64,000 nt of DNA from Panopea generosa (Eukaryota; Mollusca; Bivalvia; Adapedonta; Hiatellidae), in NCBI GenBank assembly GCA_029582155.1, contig CM055912.1:868001-932000 (forward strand), read 5' to 3'. This document shows positions 1 through 10,860 of this stretch, piece by piece (positions within the stretch are counted from its first letter, which is position 1; each line of letters starts with the position of its first letter). Below the pieces are notes generated by a model that was not told the origin of the DNA, did not search any database, and saw nothing but the letters and a program-made list of their open reading frames with translations. A program made the translations under genes and the position numbers.

Positions 1-302
1 TATATCTTGACCAGGCTGCAGTATACCCTGCAGTGATGTAATGGTCAAAGAGTGTAAATTAGAAAATACTGAGAGGCTAACAATGTACACCTTGACCAGA
101 TTGCAAATTACAAGCTATGGTTAAGATATAAAGTCTGTTTATATACCGGTATACATTAAGGACTGTTTAATCATATTCAAGAAAGTTTATTTTACATTTT
201 TTCCACTATACTTGAAATAAGTAGACTTATCCATTAGAACATCAGTGCATTAACTGCTAAAACTATTTGACATAATATATCTTCATTTAAAAGACGCAAG
301 CT
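1..302. other. Non-coding, nothing recognised
   Basis: AT-rich sequence. A short CTTGACCAG motif occurs twice in the first 100 bases, but no element boundaries, exon or RNA gene can be supported. Confidence 0.4.
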
Positions 303-600
303 GGATCAAATTAGCTCAGTTGGTTACGCGTATGACTATCAATCCAGGGGTCGTGAATTCGAATCCCTGCCGGCAATAGTCTCCATGATGATTGATATAA
401 GACATTGTGTCCCATTATCATTCATCTCTCACTACTGATTCAAGTGGGAAAGTTATCAGTTATTTGTGGAGATGGAGTGTGCTCGAGTACTGGTTCACCA
501 GCTTTCAGATCCCAGGAAACAGTTTTTAGGTTAACTGATCGTCTGTTAGCCCTTGATGGCATAAAAAAGATGCTAAATATTCAATCAATTAATCAATCAT
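303..600 (+). mobile_element. tRNA-derived SINE, family A, full-length copy
   Basis: The head (about 309-377) looks like a tRNA: an A-box-like TTAGCTCAGTTGG, an anticodon-arm region around ACTATCAATCCAGG, and a B-box/T-arm GAATTCGAATCCC. A roughly 190-base tRNA-unrelated body follows and ends in GATGGCATAAAAAAGATGC and a TCAA-rich tail. The same head and body recur at 5724-5996 (minus), 17801-18050 (plus), 46246-46535, 57929-58046 and 62205-62402. The poor acceptor stem and the conserved tail argue for a SINE and not a tRNA gene. No target duplication was found here. Confidence 0.85.
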
Positions 601-1190
601 TAAGGACTATGGTTATACTGTAACTGCAATTTTTAAATTTTATTCTGACAGCTGCTCAAATATGTTAGGTTTTAGTGAAATATTGATATTATATTAATAG
701 ATAGGTTGTAAAATGCAAACTGAGGGAAGATGCATGCCAGTTGTGTACCAATATGTATAAGGGCGATTTCAAAGCCCTAAATTTTGGTACATTTGATTAC
801 AGAAGTGACAAAGTTCAAAACGATGGAACCTGTAACATGCTTAAATGCCCATGTAGATGCAATGAGCCTTAATTTTTCCTCACAAGTCACATAAACACGT
901 TTATTTTGAGAGTGATTGAAAATGATACTGCCATTTCAAAATGAGACACATTGATTTTAAATCAAAATATCTTTCTATATGATTTGTGACAAGGGTTTCA
1001 AAGAAGTATTATCCACCATCAATCTTGGGGCTTTTCAATCACATTTAATTTCAATCCAAAACATAATCATGACTGTGATGATTTTTGCATTACACAATAT
1101 TTTGTTGACAGTAGCCTTCTAACTAAATTGAGGCATTTGTATAACTCCGCAGAATCTTGAACTACTTTAAAAGATTGTAATTTTTCCAGA
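601..1190. other. Non-coding, nothing recognised
   Basis: AT-rich intergenic or intronic sequence without exon-like open frames, tandem repeats or recognisable element ends. Confidence 0.4.
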
Positions 1191-1193
1191 ATA

Positions 1194-1374
1194 GAGCGAA
1201 ACCTGTTTTAAGCAGCCAGTCAATATAAGGAGCAATAATGGCCTTTTAAAACAGGGTATTGCTTAATACAGGGTAATCTGCTTTGAAAGCATATGGACGG
1301 AAAATACCAAATGTGGATGCTTAAGACAGACTCAATAGAGGTGCCTCTTACAAAGGATTGTCTGTATATGTTTG
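1194..1374. mobile_element. Degenerate Tc1/mariner-like MITE (CAGTCAAACCTG family)
   Basis: This diverged copy keeps the internal landmarks of the family: AAACCTGTTTTAAGCAGCCA, GGAGCAATAATGGCC, TTGCTTAATACAGGG and TGCTTAAGACAG. Better copies at 50823-50983 and 45418-45595 show CAGTCAAACC-type inverted ends flanked by TA. Confidence 0.6.
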
Positions 1375-2519
1375 ACTTGAAGTTTACTTTTTTTCACTAA
1401 CTTAGTAAGATTTCAAACTGAGATCCTCTCCAACCTAAAAATCTCAATTTCTCTAAATGGTAATTTGAAATCATTACGCATTAAATCCCCTCCCCCCTGG
1501 CAGGCGAAGCATTTGTATTGGAGATAATTTTATATACCTTCTTAAAATAAAGATATTATTATTATTATTATTATTATACCATGTATATCATCTGAACCTG
1601 ATCTTGGTGTTTTATTTAAATTTTTAAAAAAATGGAGAGCTATCATACTAGCCCCATGTCAGTGTCGGCTTAGCTTCTTTAATTTTAGGTATGCTCATAT
1701 CTCAGTAAACACTACCCATCAGTACCAATTGTACCCATTGCCATATCACCCCGAAAACTTTTGATTAGGAACCATCTTCGGTATGTCTGACGCCTGGCAA
1801 TGATAGCTTTCGGGAAGTAACTGATTACAGCATTTAATGTGTCTCATAAGCCCAGTGTGACTGTCCCTTTCAATAGGGGTGACACTATAGTAAATTCCAT
1901 GCAATATAATGATGAATAAAAAGTCAAATAGTGTGCAAACCCTGGCGCTGTGGCGTAAAAGCATCTTCACCACTGCCCATGAAACTTTATGTGAGTGTCA
2001 ACTAGGCAGAATTATGGTCCCTTAAAACCAGTACTTAGAAAAGCAGGTTTACATTTTTTTAAGGTCATGTTCAATGACCTTTTCTCATATGCCAACAAAA
2101 CTTCACATGTGTCTGCAATACCAATGTAAGAGACTCAAGGAGAAAAGTGGAATAACTTCATTTTTAGTTCAGGCAGAATTATGGCACTTTTATACTTTTA
2201 TAAAAAAAGTGGAAAAGTCAAATCTCCATCTCTCTCTTTTTTCAAAACATTTTGTTTTGGATCAATATAAATAATCTGCCCCTTTTTCAAAATTCTTGTC
2301 TGAGCCCCTCAGATGGCTCCCACCCTTTAATTACCAGGTATGTTTAGAAATTATAAATTATGATCAGGCTGCAAATTCTGCCCCAATTTTATTTTGGTGT
2401 CAAAGCGCAAACCCATTCACAATCACCCCATCTCTTTTTGTTTAAATTTTGGTTTTAACCTAAATGAATACATGTACTTTTTTTCCAACTGGTGTGGTAC
2501 CAGATAAGAATAGAATCAC
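1375..2519. other. Non-coding with dispersed-repeat character; (ATT)n at about 1554-1577
   Basis: Holds a short ATT microsatellite near 1554-1577. From about 1980 to 2320 a phrase of the type CAGGCAGAATTATGG occurs twice about 160 bases apart, which suggests a low-copy dispersed repeat. No exon is supported. Confidence 0.4.
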
Positions 2520-2893
2520 TGTTTTCACGGTCCATTTCTGCAGATGGGTAGGAATCCTCTGAATGAGTGTCATGTTCAGTTACCAACCCCTGCGTTGTTC
2601 AAGGGAGCCATATCAGTGATGGCAAGAATAGGATCACTGTGACGCATGCATGTCGTAAGAAGCAACAATTTGAGTAATATGATAGATATTGCTGAAACTC
2701 TGCAGGTATCAAGGTTCTAGGTTTATTCTGCATATTCATTTGTTGATGTGATTTTTTTAATATGTATGTTAATATGTTGTTTTTGTACATGTATATTGAA
2801 TCTGGAATCCTTCTTCCTGTTGGCATCAAATAGCATACAATGTGTTGGTAAGCTGTAAAACCCCCTTCATTCATTCATTCATTCATTCATTTT
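2520..2893 (+). mobile_element. CATT-tailed retroposon-like repeat, copy 1
   Basis: About 350 bases from GGTAGGAATCCTCTG to AGCTGTAAAACCCCC, directly followed by (CATT)n at 2868-2893. A second copy lies on the opposite strand at 43965-44345 and is likewise bounded by a GAAT microsatellite at the matching end. A simple-repeat tail at the same end of both copies suggests retroposition. No tRNA-like head was seen. The minus-strand open frame across it (2599-2874) is non-coding by this reading. Confidence 0.65.
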
Positions 2894-3480
2894 CAACTTT
2901 AGTACCTTTAGTTTCCAAGCCTGAGAGAATCTCAGCTCAGTTTTATTTTATTTTTTAAAATTGTTGATCTAGATCTAATCTACTTGAAAGTTCACTTGAC
3001 CTGAAAATGGGCACATATGTGCCCTGTAAACTTCAAAACAAAGGCACAACTTCTACATTGCAGCCTCAAATATTGGGGCCAAAACTGTACATTTAATATA
3101 AATAAAACCTTGTTTACTCAATAGCATAAGCTCTTGTATTCCAATAAGAATAAAAGTGAAAAGGTTCCTAAACAGGACGGGATAAAAAAAAAAGGGTCAA
3201 AAGTCTACCTTAAGTGTCCAGAAAGGAGGGTCAAAGTTCTGCTTCACAATATTCAAACGAAATATGGGTCAAAACTCTACATCCAAAAAGGGGTACATAT
3301 GTAGTCCTACTTACCAAGATATAGGGAGTGTTCCTCCCTCACCCACCCCCCGCCCCCCAATGAGAGGTAAAGTACCGTCGTGAGTTGAGCCTTGTTTTTT
3401 TATGGTGGGTTTATTCAAAAGTGGCTTGATTAGTTTTTAGGAGTTTTTGGGTTATATCACAAGACTTAAAATACTTTTAT
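2894..3480. other. Non-coding, nothing firm
   Basis: AT-rich. Several loosely similar GGGTCAAAACTCTACAT-type phrases (3050-3300) hint at an old repeat. No exon is supported. Confidence 0.35.
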
Positions 3481-3483
3481 ACT

Positions 3484-3650
3484 GTTTAATGTCATGGGCG
3501 CAGGAGCGTTTCGTTATTGGGGGTCCAGCCTGAGGAGAGAGTGTATCAAGATGTACTTCTAGGCACCAAGGATATGCTGAACCTGAAAATTTGGGGAGGA
3601 GGTGGCTCATTGCCGCCCCACCCCGGCTCCTACGCTTATGACTTTTCTAA
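3484..3650. repeat. GC-rich dispersed repeat fragment
   Basis: A GC-rich island beginning GGGCGCAGGAGCG and ending CCCGGCTCCTACGC, which are imperfect inverted ends. It stands out from its AT-rich neighbours and resembles an inverted-end dispersed repeat. The open frames here (3517-3741 plus, 3607-3798 minus) show no recognisable domain. Confidence 0.4.
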
Positions 3651-4643
3651 ATGTGGCTGTATCAGAGCAGCACTCGGTCATTTTCGCAACGTAGGCGGCA
3701 ATATCCGAAAGAGTTTTGGAGAGTATAAGGAAGAAATCTGAGTAAGCCGAAATTCGATAACAGTGACCTTCACCTGTAAACGCGGCGATAGCACACACAG
3801 AAAGATTTTAAAACAGTTTAACTGCCTCGGAAAGGTGTTAATGTGTGTCAAATCTAATTCAAAGATTATGTATAACGTACAAGATAAGGTAAAGCAAAGA
3901 TGTAGACTGTCATTTGTACGTATTGTCCGATATTAATTTGTTTCTCAAATCGATTTAAAATAAAATAGTGCTGTAACCTGTTTTCGATCACAGCATGAAT
4001 TTGATTACTGTCGAGACGTGTAATTCCTTTTCCTTTTCCTTGTCCTGCAGAAATGTCAATATTTAAAACATTTACCGCGTGGTGATTGAATGTTATGAAA
4101 ATATATAAAATGATGCTTTACGATATAAGTTAGGCCATTATAGATTAATTGATGACAATGTAGCCCTGAAAAAATGTGTTTCACATGTCAGTCTGATAGT
4201 TTACATAAAATTAGCCTGGTTAAATAAGCTTTTTTATTATATGTGTAACTGGGGTTGGAAGGTATTTGATAATGGTTAATTCCATGATTCTTGTTATAAT
4301 TGCAGATTTATTTACTCATGGTCAAAGAGCCAGGATATTCCGATCAAATAAATAAAACTTTGCAGTTGAATTTTTACTGCCTGGAGTAACTAAATCTACA
4401 ATAAATATATCAAGTGTCTGTCGATGTCTAGAGAAAGAATGCTGTAGATTGTTAGTTTGGGGATAAGGGTATGCATGCAGTGCTGGGTGTGGCCTAACTT
4501 GCATCACTCACTTGTTAATCAATGTCACTCCTAAACTAATTACTCACTTGCATCGTTCACTTGCCAATCTGTCATTCCCAAGCTAACTCAGTTCACATAT
4601 ATACAAAACAAAACATGTACAATAAACCAGTTTTGGTTTACTA
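3651..4643. other. Non-coding, nothing recognised
   Basis: AT-rich sequence. A duplicated ACTTGCATC-TCACTTG phrase near 4497-4560 is the only local repetition noted. Confidence 0.35.
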
Positions 4644-4651
4644 TTCTGTAC

Positions 4652-5423
4652 GGGTTCGGGTCTCCTCGTCAACATGCCATCTCGTCAAAATGATAATATA
4701 TAGCAAAAAATAAGTCACCTCGTCAAACCTCGTCAAACTGATGTTTGGGCATAGAGTCGTCAAAACAATGGCGGGATGGGCTATGCGTGAAACAGTTTAT
4801 CACACCTTGACGACTGTCGCCTTTGAGGCGCCTCTATAGTTCGGATACCTTTTTAAAACATACTATGCAAACAGTGTAGACCCTGACCTCTTCCACGTGA
4901 AATCACAATAATTACCTTAATCAATTAATTGAATAATTGTTAATTGTTAATTGGGTAATTTAGTAATTAAAGTGAACATGAATTCTTGTTCATCTAATGA
5001 ACCGCCGTCAAAGGCATGCCTTTAACAAACACGTGCCTGTTTGCACGTGACTTCGGCGGATTATCTTTATAATTACAATTAAAGGTTAATTGTAATTAAA
5101 GAAATTCAAACTTCATCAGTTTGGCGAAAGAGGTACACATGTCAACCAAGGTTTTGTATATAAACGGCAAAAATGAGGACGAAAATCAAAAACCATCATG
5201 GATGCGGACTGTATCAGATGCTCGAGAATTATCACGAAGAGGATGCATTTATCTAATCGTAAACATCAAACGTTATTTAAATAAGTAATGACGACAATTA
5301 TCGTCAATTATCACCCCATCAAGTGTGATCTATACACAATTGCCAGGTTGACGACCTGACTACCCCCTTTGTGCACAATCTCCATGTTGACGAGATGGCA
5401 TGTTGACGAAGTGACCGTCACCC
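4652..5423. mobile_element. hAT-like MITE with 37-bp terminal inverted repeats
   Basis: The left end (4652-4688) and the reverse complement of the right end (5387-5423) match at 32 of 37 positions, and the inner 23 are identical (core CGTCAACATGCCATCTCG). The element is flanked by perfect 8-bp direct repeats TTCTGTAC at 4644-4651 and 5424-5431. An 8-bp target duplication is typical of the hAT superfamily; P-like and Merlin elements are alternatives. At 772 bp with no transposase frame it is non-autonomous. The interior has further inverted motifs (CACGTG, AGGCATGCCT). Confidence 0.9.
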
Positions 5424-5431
5424 TTCTGTAC

Positions 5432-5710
5432 TATACAAGTAATTAATTGTTTTCCAATACTTTACAGTTAGGATGTACCTGTATGACTTTCATGTATAAA
5501 TTTGATGATATAATTATAGGTTTAAAACAGTGTTATCTCCCTTGAACCATAAAATGCTGGAACTCTAGAAAATGAATTGGTAACACTGGGTGACAGATGG
5601 ATATCCATTCTGCTGTCCATAACGGAAGACGCAAAATAAAAAAATCTTTAAAAGGCTCCTTAGAGACGTGCAATATTCTGCACTACATAAAACCGTGACA
5701 AAGTCTAGGT
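5432..5710. other. Non-coding, nothing recognised
   Basis: Sequence between the MITE and the next SINE. One phrase near 5590-5690 (GTCCATAAC then GACGCAAAATAAAAAAA) recurs at 56838-56935, so part of it is dispersed repeat. Confidence 0.4.
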
Positions 5711-5723
5711 TTGTTTACAAATA

Positions 5724-5996
5724 TTGAATACTTAGCATCATTTTTATGCCATCGAGGGCTAACAGACGATCAGTTAACCTAACCACTGTTTCCTGGGATT
5801 AACCAGTACTCGAGCACATCCCATCTCCGCAAGTAACTGATAACTTTCCCACTTGAATCAGTGGTGAGAGACGAATGATAATGAGACACAATGTCGTATG
5901 TCAATCATCAGAGACTGTTGCCGGGCGGGGGATTCGAACTCACGACCCCTGGATTGATAGTCAGACGCGTAACCGACTGAGCTAATCGGGCCCGGC
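5724..5996 (-). mobile_element. tRNA-derived SINE, family A, complete with target duplication
   Basis: On the minus strand the element runs from a tRNA-like head (about 5996 down to 5925, with GATTAGCTCAGTCGG and GAGTTCGAATCCCC) through the family-A body to a tail at 5724. The perfect 13-bp direct repeat TTGTTTACAAATA flanks it at 5711-5723 and 5997-6009. This is the expected target duplication of LINE-mediated retroposition and fixes both ends. The terminal GCCGGGC/GCCCGGC pairing is close to a tRNA acceptor stem, so the head is little changed from its source tRNA. Confidence 0.95.
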
Positions 5997-6009
5997 TTGT
6001 TTACAAATA

Positions 6010-6684
6010 ACAATTCCAAACATGTCTGCTGAAAACTGATGCAGTACACAGACGGTAGTTATTGTTAAGCCCCCCTACCCCATCTGATTTTAGTTTTCAT
6101 TTTTTTTTTTTTTCTTCTTCAAATCTGTGTTATCATATATAATATTAGGGTCAAAACATCAAACTGCTGACTTATTGCAACAGAAAATGTTTTCATAGTT
6201 TCTGCCTTGATGCAGCGAAATAGGGCGACATGAGAATTACAGCGAAATATGGCAACATGAAACTTAATGTACCCAAAGATCCCAGTCACCGTGGCGTGCA
6301 CTCAGACTTTATAAACAATAGTAGAATTGAAATCATTTCATGGTATTGGAACCAGAGTTTGTGTGTTTTAAGCCCTGCAGAGGAAGTTTTGTATTGCTCA
6401 TTTTGAGATTAATCTGTTTGAAAATACGCCTTTTGCCTCTATCAACCATAACGGATCTATCTATTACATCTTCAAGTATATCATTGCTCCAGATAAGCAT
6501 CATTTGTGGGTATTTAAGCACTGAAATCTTAATTAAGGGGTAAAATACCCGTAAGTATTGGTTTATTCTACATTTCAGTCTTGATTAGTTTGTTTTAAAT
6601 ATCAATTTGATCAAAATGTTTTTTTTTACCCTTAACATTTTGAAAATAAGCATTGCAAACTAAGTTAAGGGGTAAAATACCCAT
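6010..6684. other. Non-coding; duplicated GGGGTAAAATACCC motif
   Basis: The palindromic phrase TTAAGGGGTAAAATACCC occurs at about 6534-6551 and again at 6664-6681, just before the TTAA-flanked transposon. The overlapping two-strand open frames at 6333-6543 show no domain. Confidence 0.4.
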
Positions 6685-7126
6685 TTAAGGTAGTGGACCC
6701 GTAATGGGCTCGTTAACTTTCGTGCGATGTCGGTATCCTCCGTAACGATTTCGAAGCATCTCGGTATAGATCGGAAAAAACTTATAAAATACATAAAGTA
6801 TACATATTTTTTATTTCGTAACAATAAATCCCATATCCTGTTTTGTTATATTGCTTTTAATATTATTTTATCGTCTTTAACGTTAAATTTAAAAAAAAAA
6901 AAATAAACGATAATTGCTCACTTCCGGTTGTAAACAAAAATGGATTTTTACGATCGCCGAAGATGTTTTTGTTCGAATAAAAAGAAAAAAAAACAGCGAA
7001 GTCTCCTTCGAATGGTGGAAATATTGGTCGCAAATATAGCAATCAGACAGCTTGTAATGTGTCAGAGCCAGTGTATCAATATCAAATGAAGAATCGACGA
7101 AGCGCGTTGGAAAAAGTGATCGAAAA

Positions 7127-7353
7127 TTGGTTGTGTTCGAAGTTTTGTTGTCAAACCTAAAACGTTGTCAATTATGCAGACTAAGTTCTGTACCAGATAC
7201 TTATGACAGCATTGCTCAGAAAGGGTTAGCCGAATATGTGTATGTTGTGCGTCAGAACAGTGACTGTGGACATGTCAACAGAGTTGCCTATGGCAAAAAA
7301 ACACCATCAAAGATCTAAAAGAATGCCCTGTTTTGCAGCCAACACAAAGCTAG
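7127..7353 (+). pseudogene. Transposase-like zinc-binding exon remnant inside the TTAA element
   Basis: The plus frame encodes a CQLC pair and, about 35 residues later, DCGHVNRVAYGKK. One base of frame correction (one A too many in a run near 7295) then gives a basic stretch ending PCFAANTKLGQ directly before a GT donor (GTAAGA). The order of CxxC, CxxC-like, basic tract and F.xNTKLG resembles uncharacterised transposase-like proteins common in cnidarians and molluscs, often labelled Mutator-like. That resemblance is from memory. Upstream, an ATG at about 6941 opens a short basic frame that may be its original start. The frameshift and the isolated position make it a remnant. Confidence 0.5.
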
Positions 7354-7526
7354 GCCAGGTAAGATAGTATTGATGACTGTCTGTTGTATAACGTTGATTT
7401 TTTAATTAGAACTGATAGTAATTAGTTGCGATGAAACTGTTCAATTATCCAGAATTTAAAAAATGCTGAGATACGTATATATATATATTTTGCTAGACTT
7501 TGATTGATGATTGAATATATAGAATA

Positions 7527-7709
7527 TCATTTTCGTGCCATCAAGACCAAACGGACGATCAGCTTACCTAACCACTCTTTACGGGATCCTGGAAGCTTAA
7601 CCTGTACTCGAGTACACCCATTTCTAAAAGTAGTTGATAACTTTCCCACATCAATCAGCGATGAGATACGAACGATATTTATAATTAGACACATTGTCTC
7701 ATATCAACA
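7527..7709 (-). mobile_element. 5'-truncated SINE, family A, nested in the TTAA element
   Basis: The minus strand carries the family-A body (GATAACTTTCCCACATCAAT and GTACTCGAGTACA region) and tail but no tRNA-like head. 5' truncation is usual for incomplete retroposition. Confidence 0.75.
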
Positions 7710-8347
7710 AAATACATAAAATAAAATGTAAACAAGTAGTAAGAATTGTTTTTATATACATCATATATGTAGATACAATGATACAAGATACAATATATGG
7801 CAGTTAGAATGTTGTGTATGTTGATTTCAGTAATGCAGTTACACTGAAGACAGCGATTCACTGTCGGCTCTCTACTGTCTGGGGGTCTGTCAGGTCAACA
7901 CACAGAGTAAGCCACATTTTCCTGTCGGGCAAGAAGTGCAATGTTCTGTACAGTAGACACCGAATGGCACACACAAGACTTTGAAAGTTAAACTTGTATG
8001 TATTTAATAATTTATAATTGATTAATTGCATTGAATTTTATGCTGTTTTTATTGTGACAATTGTATTGATGCCCTTACATGTACACAAGGAATTATATAG
8101 AGCTATACAAGTCCATGATGTACATAGTCATCGGGTTTTTGTAGATATGCAATGGTTTAACCAGGACTAGATACCCATTATCTGTTATAATCTCTCTGCC
8201 ATATTATATTCTATTATAGAATGCAGTCAGATACATCTGTGTAGATGTTTAGTTTCATATTTAACAATCAATACAAAACTTCCAGGCTACCTGTTTATGA
8301 CAAACCCTCTTTAATGAATCAAATTGGTTTATACCAACTTATTTTTG

Positions 8348-8512
8348 CTAGATTGCGAAGAAAGCTCTGAGCTTTTATTAACGCTCTTGAGTCCGCTTCC
8401 CAAGTAGAACCAGTCCTGCGTGTTGCTTTTTCAGAGGCACTGGGTCGAGCTGGGGATCAAACCCGCAATCTTTGGCGTGAGCTGCCACCACTATCTAAGA
8501 AACTACTGTCTA
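8348..8512 (-). mobile_element. tRNA-derived SINE, family C, nested in the TTAA element
   Basis: On the minus strand a tRNA-like segment with the T-arm GGTTTGATCCCCAGCTCGAC is followed by AGCAACACGCAGGACTGG and a TCTACTTGGGAAGCGGACTC body. Copies with the same order lie at 31063-31235 (plus) and 60283-60455 (minus). Confidence 0.75.
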
Positions 8513-8702
8513 ACTTTGAGTATTTTGAGAATTTGTGTTTACAACAGTGAAGTCAGTTATTTTGGGACATTAGGATGAGCAAAAAGTGACATGAAAAAGA
8601 TAAAGAGAAAATAATAGTATTCAATTATTAGTCACTTCTTGAAAATATTACGGTAGCTCAAAGCAGTCTCAAATAATAACAGTACTTTATTCTGTATTTG
8701 TA

Positions 8703-8867
8703 GTACGTAATGGACTGATGCCACACATTACATCTATGAGAGCTGCAGTGGAAGTCGAGTCTTCACAAACCTTTGCCATTTATGTTAGACCAGGATTGCC
8801 TATACCATCAGAAGGTTACTGGTATAGTGATGATGATTCTGGAACTATGTGTGAAATAGTGTGAAAC
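8703..8867 (+). pseudogene. Possible exonuclease-like exon remnant inside the TTAA element
   Basis: A pyrimidine-rich stretch ending TTTGTAG precedes an open segment that includes TFAIYVRPGLPIPSE and ends in a TGA at about 8861. The phrase resembles the region after the first catalytic motif of DnaQ-like 3'-5' exonucleases (pattern F..YV.P..PI), but the flanking catalytic motifs are not visible. It may be a captured or element-encoded exon. Low confidence. Confidence 0.25.
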
Positions 8868-10299
8868 CAGTCTACATTCAAACAGCTATCCAGAAACTTT
8901 GTAAATGACTGGAAAAGAATTCTAAAGTCGTATTAGTCGCTTACAATAGAAGATGATTTTATTATCCATTGGTTTATGACGTACCAACAATACAGAGCAA
9001 TTTTCAAGTGTGTATCAGGATTAATTATTCCCTGACAGTGTTAAGGAAACAGTTTCCAAGTCATTCACATAAAAAGGTAGACCTTGTGAAATTGTTGTGC
9101 AATATCAGCTACAGTGCACAAAATGCCAATTCGTAGTCATTTGGGCAACTCCTCAAATAATTGACACCGAAAGAGCTCCTATCCTACAGTTTCGCTCCAA
9201 ATGAAAACAATTTATAAACATTCTGATGAGGATGGACTGAGAGGCATATTTCCTGCCAATAATGGTGATGGTGTACCAAAGGTCACCAAAGCAAAAAAGT
9301 ATTAGATGAGGTTATATCAAAGATGGCTATATATTTCAAACAATGACTCTTTATGACTTGAAGTGTGTGTGTCAAGTGAGGGGGTGGGGGTTCTGTTCTG
9401 TTATACTCATAATGTGAACTTTTTTACATAGTATTAATATTGTATAGTTTATGTCATACTATGTTTGTTTTGAAATTGACACCATTCGCAAGATAAATAA
9501 TTTAAGTGTTTAAGCACGAGAATGAACCCGTGTAATGGGGTGGGGGTGGGTGGGGTTCTGATTCCATGTTCTATTTTCACATAAAAAGTACATATTATTG
9601 CTTTTATGCTATTTCTGTATAATGTGGGAACATCTTTATTTCAATAATATTTGTCATTATAGTTTTTGTATCAAAACTTGGAAACATTAACATTACTTTT
9701 AAGATAAACATTTATTTCTATAGAAGTGCTGATAATGAAATTTTGACCCTATCATATTAAAAAAATTATTGAGAAAAAAAACGGACGGTAAAACTTCCTA
9801 ATCTTTTGATATCATATGTGGAATAGTATATATATAAAAGTTAGTCATGTAGTATTGATGCCCCAATAGTAGAATAGATTCTCTATACTTTTATTTTTGA
9901 ACAACTTTTTTCAAAACTATTAAAAATATGGATTTCTCCTGTCCGCTCGAATACAAATGAGTTCATTTTAGATTACTTTTTTTCAATTTAATGTTGCATG
10001 CTCATATTTTTTCTTTAAACAAATGCTTTTAGAATACACTGATATTGAAAAATGTAAAAAATATTGAAAATAAATAAAATTGTAGCAATTTTACCTATTT
10101 TGGACTTTGTAATTTTTTTGCAGCCTTTTGAAAATGGGATATGGTTAAGTAAATGCAGATAACTTTTTTTTAGACGGTAAAAGTTTCTAAAAATTTGGAA
10201 ATTAGTCAGTGATATTATATAGTTAATAAAAATAAAAGGCTTTAAAAGATTTGAAATATAGCCCATTACGGTCCCACTACCTTAAATAAAAGCTTATCT

Positions 10300-10860
10300 A
10301 GAGCACTTGTATATGTTATACAACGGTTGAACCTATAGATCATCCAATGGCTATCAATAGAACTTGAAATATTGAACATGCAGTAGCTGTTAATGTCACT
10401 ATATTTGTCTTTCCATAATCATTCGTTATACTTATTTTCTCTTGAAACTGATGTATCATCTGTATGGTTCCTATGTTGTACCTTCTAGATACTTTTTTTT
10501 TTAATCATAGGATCATTAATCAAATTGTGTTCGTCATCATTTTTTTCAAGAAGTTGCACAACACGTAGAAATGCACCATAAGTTTCATATACAGATGGCT
10601 TCAGTAAGCACAGGTCCAACTTTGTCAGATGTTAACTGCTTTGGAATTCCCCTATTTGTTCTAAAGTTGACAATACATATTTGATGAGACCTGACATCTG
10701 CTGCATGCAAATGTTGTTTACATTGGATTCTAGCGAATACAATTTCATTCCAAGAGTCTTCTTGTCTATTAGCGCGTACATCAGCTAACTTTTCTTGATA
10801 GTCAAAGGTGCGGACGGGATATACATTTTTCATCTTTAAAATTGGACATGCTTTTCAACA
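10300..10860 (-). pseudogene. Decayed copy of an uncharacterised protein family
   Basis: Minus-strand reading from about 10833 gives a frame with LADVRANRQEDSWNEIVFAR, then LHAADVRSHQICIVNFRT (a His/Cys-containing segment). After a frameshift near 10600 it continues with YETYGAFLRVVQLLEK, and after more shifts with YLEGT and GKTNIVTLTATACSI. This order matches, from memory, an uncharacterised multi-copy family of molluscs and cnidarians (HAAD..YH..C..NFRT, then EGT...EPY, then GK.NIVT). Its function is unknown and its multi-copy nature suggests a mobile or host-expanded gene. At least three frame breaks make it a pseudogene. It lies just outside the TTAA element. Confidence 0.5.

Larger units (their letters stand above)
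6689..10281. mobile_element. TTAA-flanked DNA transposon, 3.6 kb, decayed (Kolobok- or piggyBac-type)
   Basis: The left end GGTAGTGGACCCGTAATGGG (6689-6708) is matched by the reverse complement of the right end (10261-10281) at 19 of 21 positions. TTAA lies immediately outside both ends (6685-6688 and 10282-10285). TTAA duplications are typical of piggyBac and Kolobok elements. The interior carries exon-like fragments at 7127-7353 and 8703-8867. Two SINEs (7527-7709 and 8348-8512, both minus) are nested inside and must be younger. Insert length and frame decay indicate a dead copy. The superfamily assignment is inference. Confidence 0.8.

Noticed and set aside
309-377. Authentic tRNA gene
   Set aside because: A and B boxes are present but the acceptor ends pair poorly, and the same head is always followed by the same SINE body.
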